A stretch of 17,229 bases of DNA from Flavobacteriales bacterium. Its GTDB lineage: Bacteria; Bacteroidota; Bacteroidia; Flavobacteriales; UBA7312. The notes under the pieces were generated by a model. That model searched no databases. It was not told where the DNA came from and worked only from the letters and a program-made list of their open reading frames with translations. Both the position numbers and the translations under genes were made by a program. Positions 16,798 through 17,229 of the stretch are shown here, piece by piece; the stretch's first letter is position 1, and each line of letters starts with the position of its first letter. The stretch covers positions 1 to 17,229 of the forward strand of contig PKDP01000028.1 of NCBI GenBank assembly GCA_002862585.1, written 5' to 3'.

Positions 16798-17229
16798 CTT
16801 CAGAAATTAACCACGACAATTCTTGAAGAGCGTTTCGCTTATCTTCTCCAGGGTTGAATAAAAACCCTTCTGTTACAACAACTTTGTTTCTAAGCGTGTC
16901 TTGAAAAACGTATGAGATAAACGGGCCACCCATAAAGGCATTTTCCATCTTCCAAAGCCCTTTTATTGTAAAAGAAGTAGTACCATTACTTTCAAAGGTG
17001 CTAATAAAAGGCGGATAAAGACGTTCTGTCGACATATAACTCTCTTTGGATTGCCCTGGGACAAACTGTTTTAAAAGGCTGTCACGTGCACTTAAAACGC
17101 TTTCTGCGCTTGGTGTTTCAGGCAAAGGAAAGCTATACACAAAAACACCTTTTATTAATTCTAAATCTTTCGGATTATACTCATACCAAATGAAATCAGT
17201 AGTATCTAATGCCAGTGAAAAAGTATTTG
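16769..17229 (-). CDS. DUF4837-family protein (5' end outside window)
   Basis: The frame is open from the right edge (first full codon at 17227) to TGA at 16771-16769, giving the last 152 residues. The text NTFSLALDTTDFIWYEYNP, GVFVYSFPLPE, then GLWKMENAFMGGPFISYVF and a C-terminal ALQELSWLI fits DUF4837, a Bacteroidota family of predicted lipoproteins of about 330 residues and unknown function. A GTG at 17140 could be read as a start, but the family-like sequence continues through it, so it is internal. The N-terminal lipoprotein signal would lie outside the window. Its 3' end overlaps the receptor gene tail to tail by 29 bases. Confidence 0.72.
   Translation of the reverse strand, partial: NTFSLALDTTDFIWYEYNPKDLELIKGVFVYSFPLPETPSAESVLSARDSLLKQFVPGQSKESYMSTERLYPPFISTFESNGTTSFTIKGLWKMENAFMGGPFISYVFQDTLRNKVVVTEGFLFNPGEDKRNALQELSWLISEAKIQQQATK

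Overview
The window comes from a Bacteroidota chromosome, most probably a Flavobacteriia-like lineage. It is AT-rich and has almost no Shine-Dalgarno sequences. Its best promoters fit the Bacteroidota TTG / TAnnTTTG pattern. It carries a type IX secretion (T9SS) component, a GEVED/SprB-repeat surface protein, and the Bacteroidota-type gene order DUF4175 - ybeY - mnmG. The species cannot be told from the sequence.

Left part (1-4830, all minus strand): gltX and folB lie 2 bases apart, followed by tRNA-Cys(GCA) with its own promoter-like box and a clean intrinsic terminator. After these, reading leftwards, a large secreted adhesin-like protein starts at 2707 and runs off the window. It has a signal peptide, a GEVED-type domain and about nine SprB-like repeats.

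Middle part (4830-11700): gltX and a DUF4175 gene diverge from a 77-base spacer. The plus-strand unit is a 1094-residue membrane-anchored coiled-coil DUF4175 protein, then ybeY (overlapping by 17 bases), then mnmG. Directly after mnmG lies a 16-bp match to the bacterial centromere site parS, embedded in inverted repeats. It is followed by a badly decayed SAM-dependent methyltransferase gene with five in-frame stops and about three frameshifts. A tRNA-Arg(UCG) gene on the minus strand closes this part.

Right part (11717-17229): porZ (T9SS component), recO (OB-fold recombination mediator) and a TonB-dependent receptor are packed with no gap (porZ stop abuts recO start; recO and receptor share ATGA). 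A DUF4837 lipoprotein-family gene converges from the right edge and overlaps the receptor gene by 29 bases.

Most of the window is translation and tRNA-modification housekeeping plus cell-envelope genes. The least ordinary stretch is 10463-11562: a parS-like site next to mnmG followed by the pseudogene. No multi-gene defence, mobile or biosynthetic system is visible.
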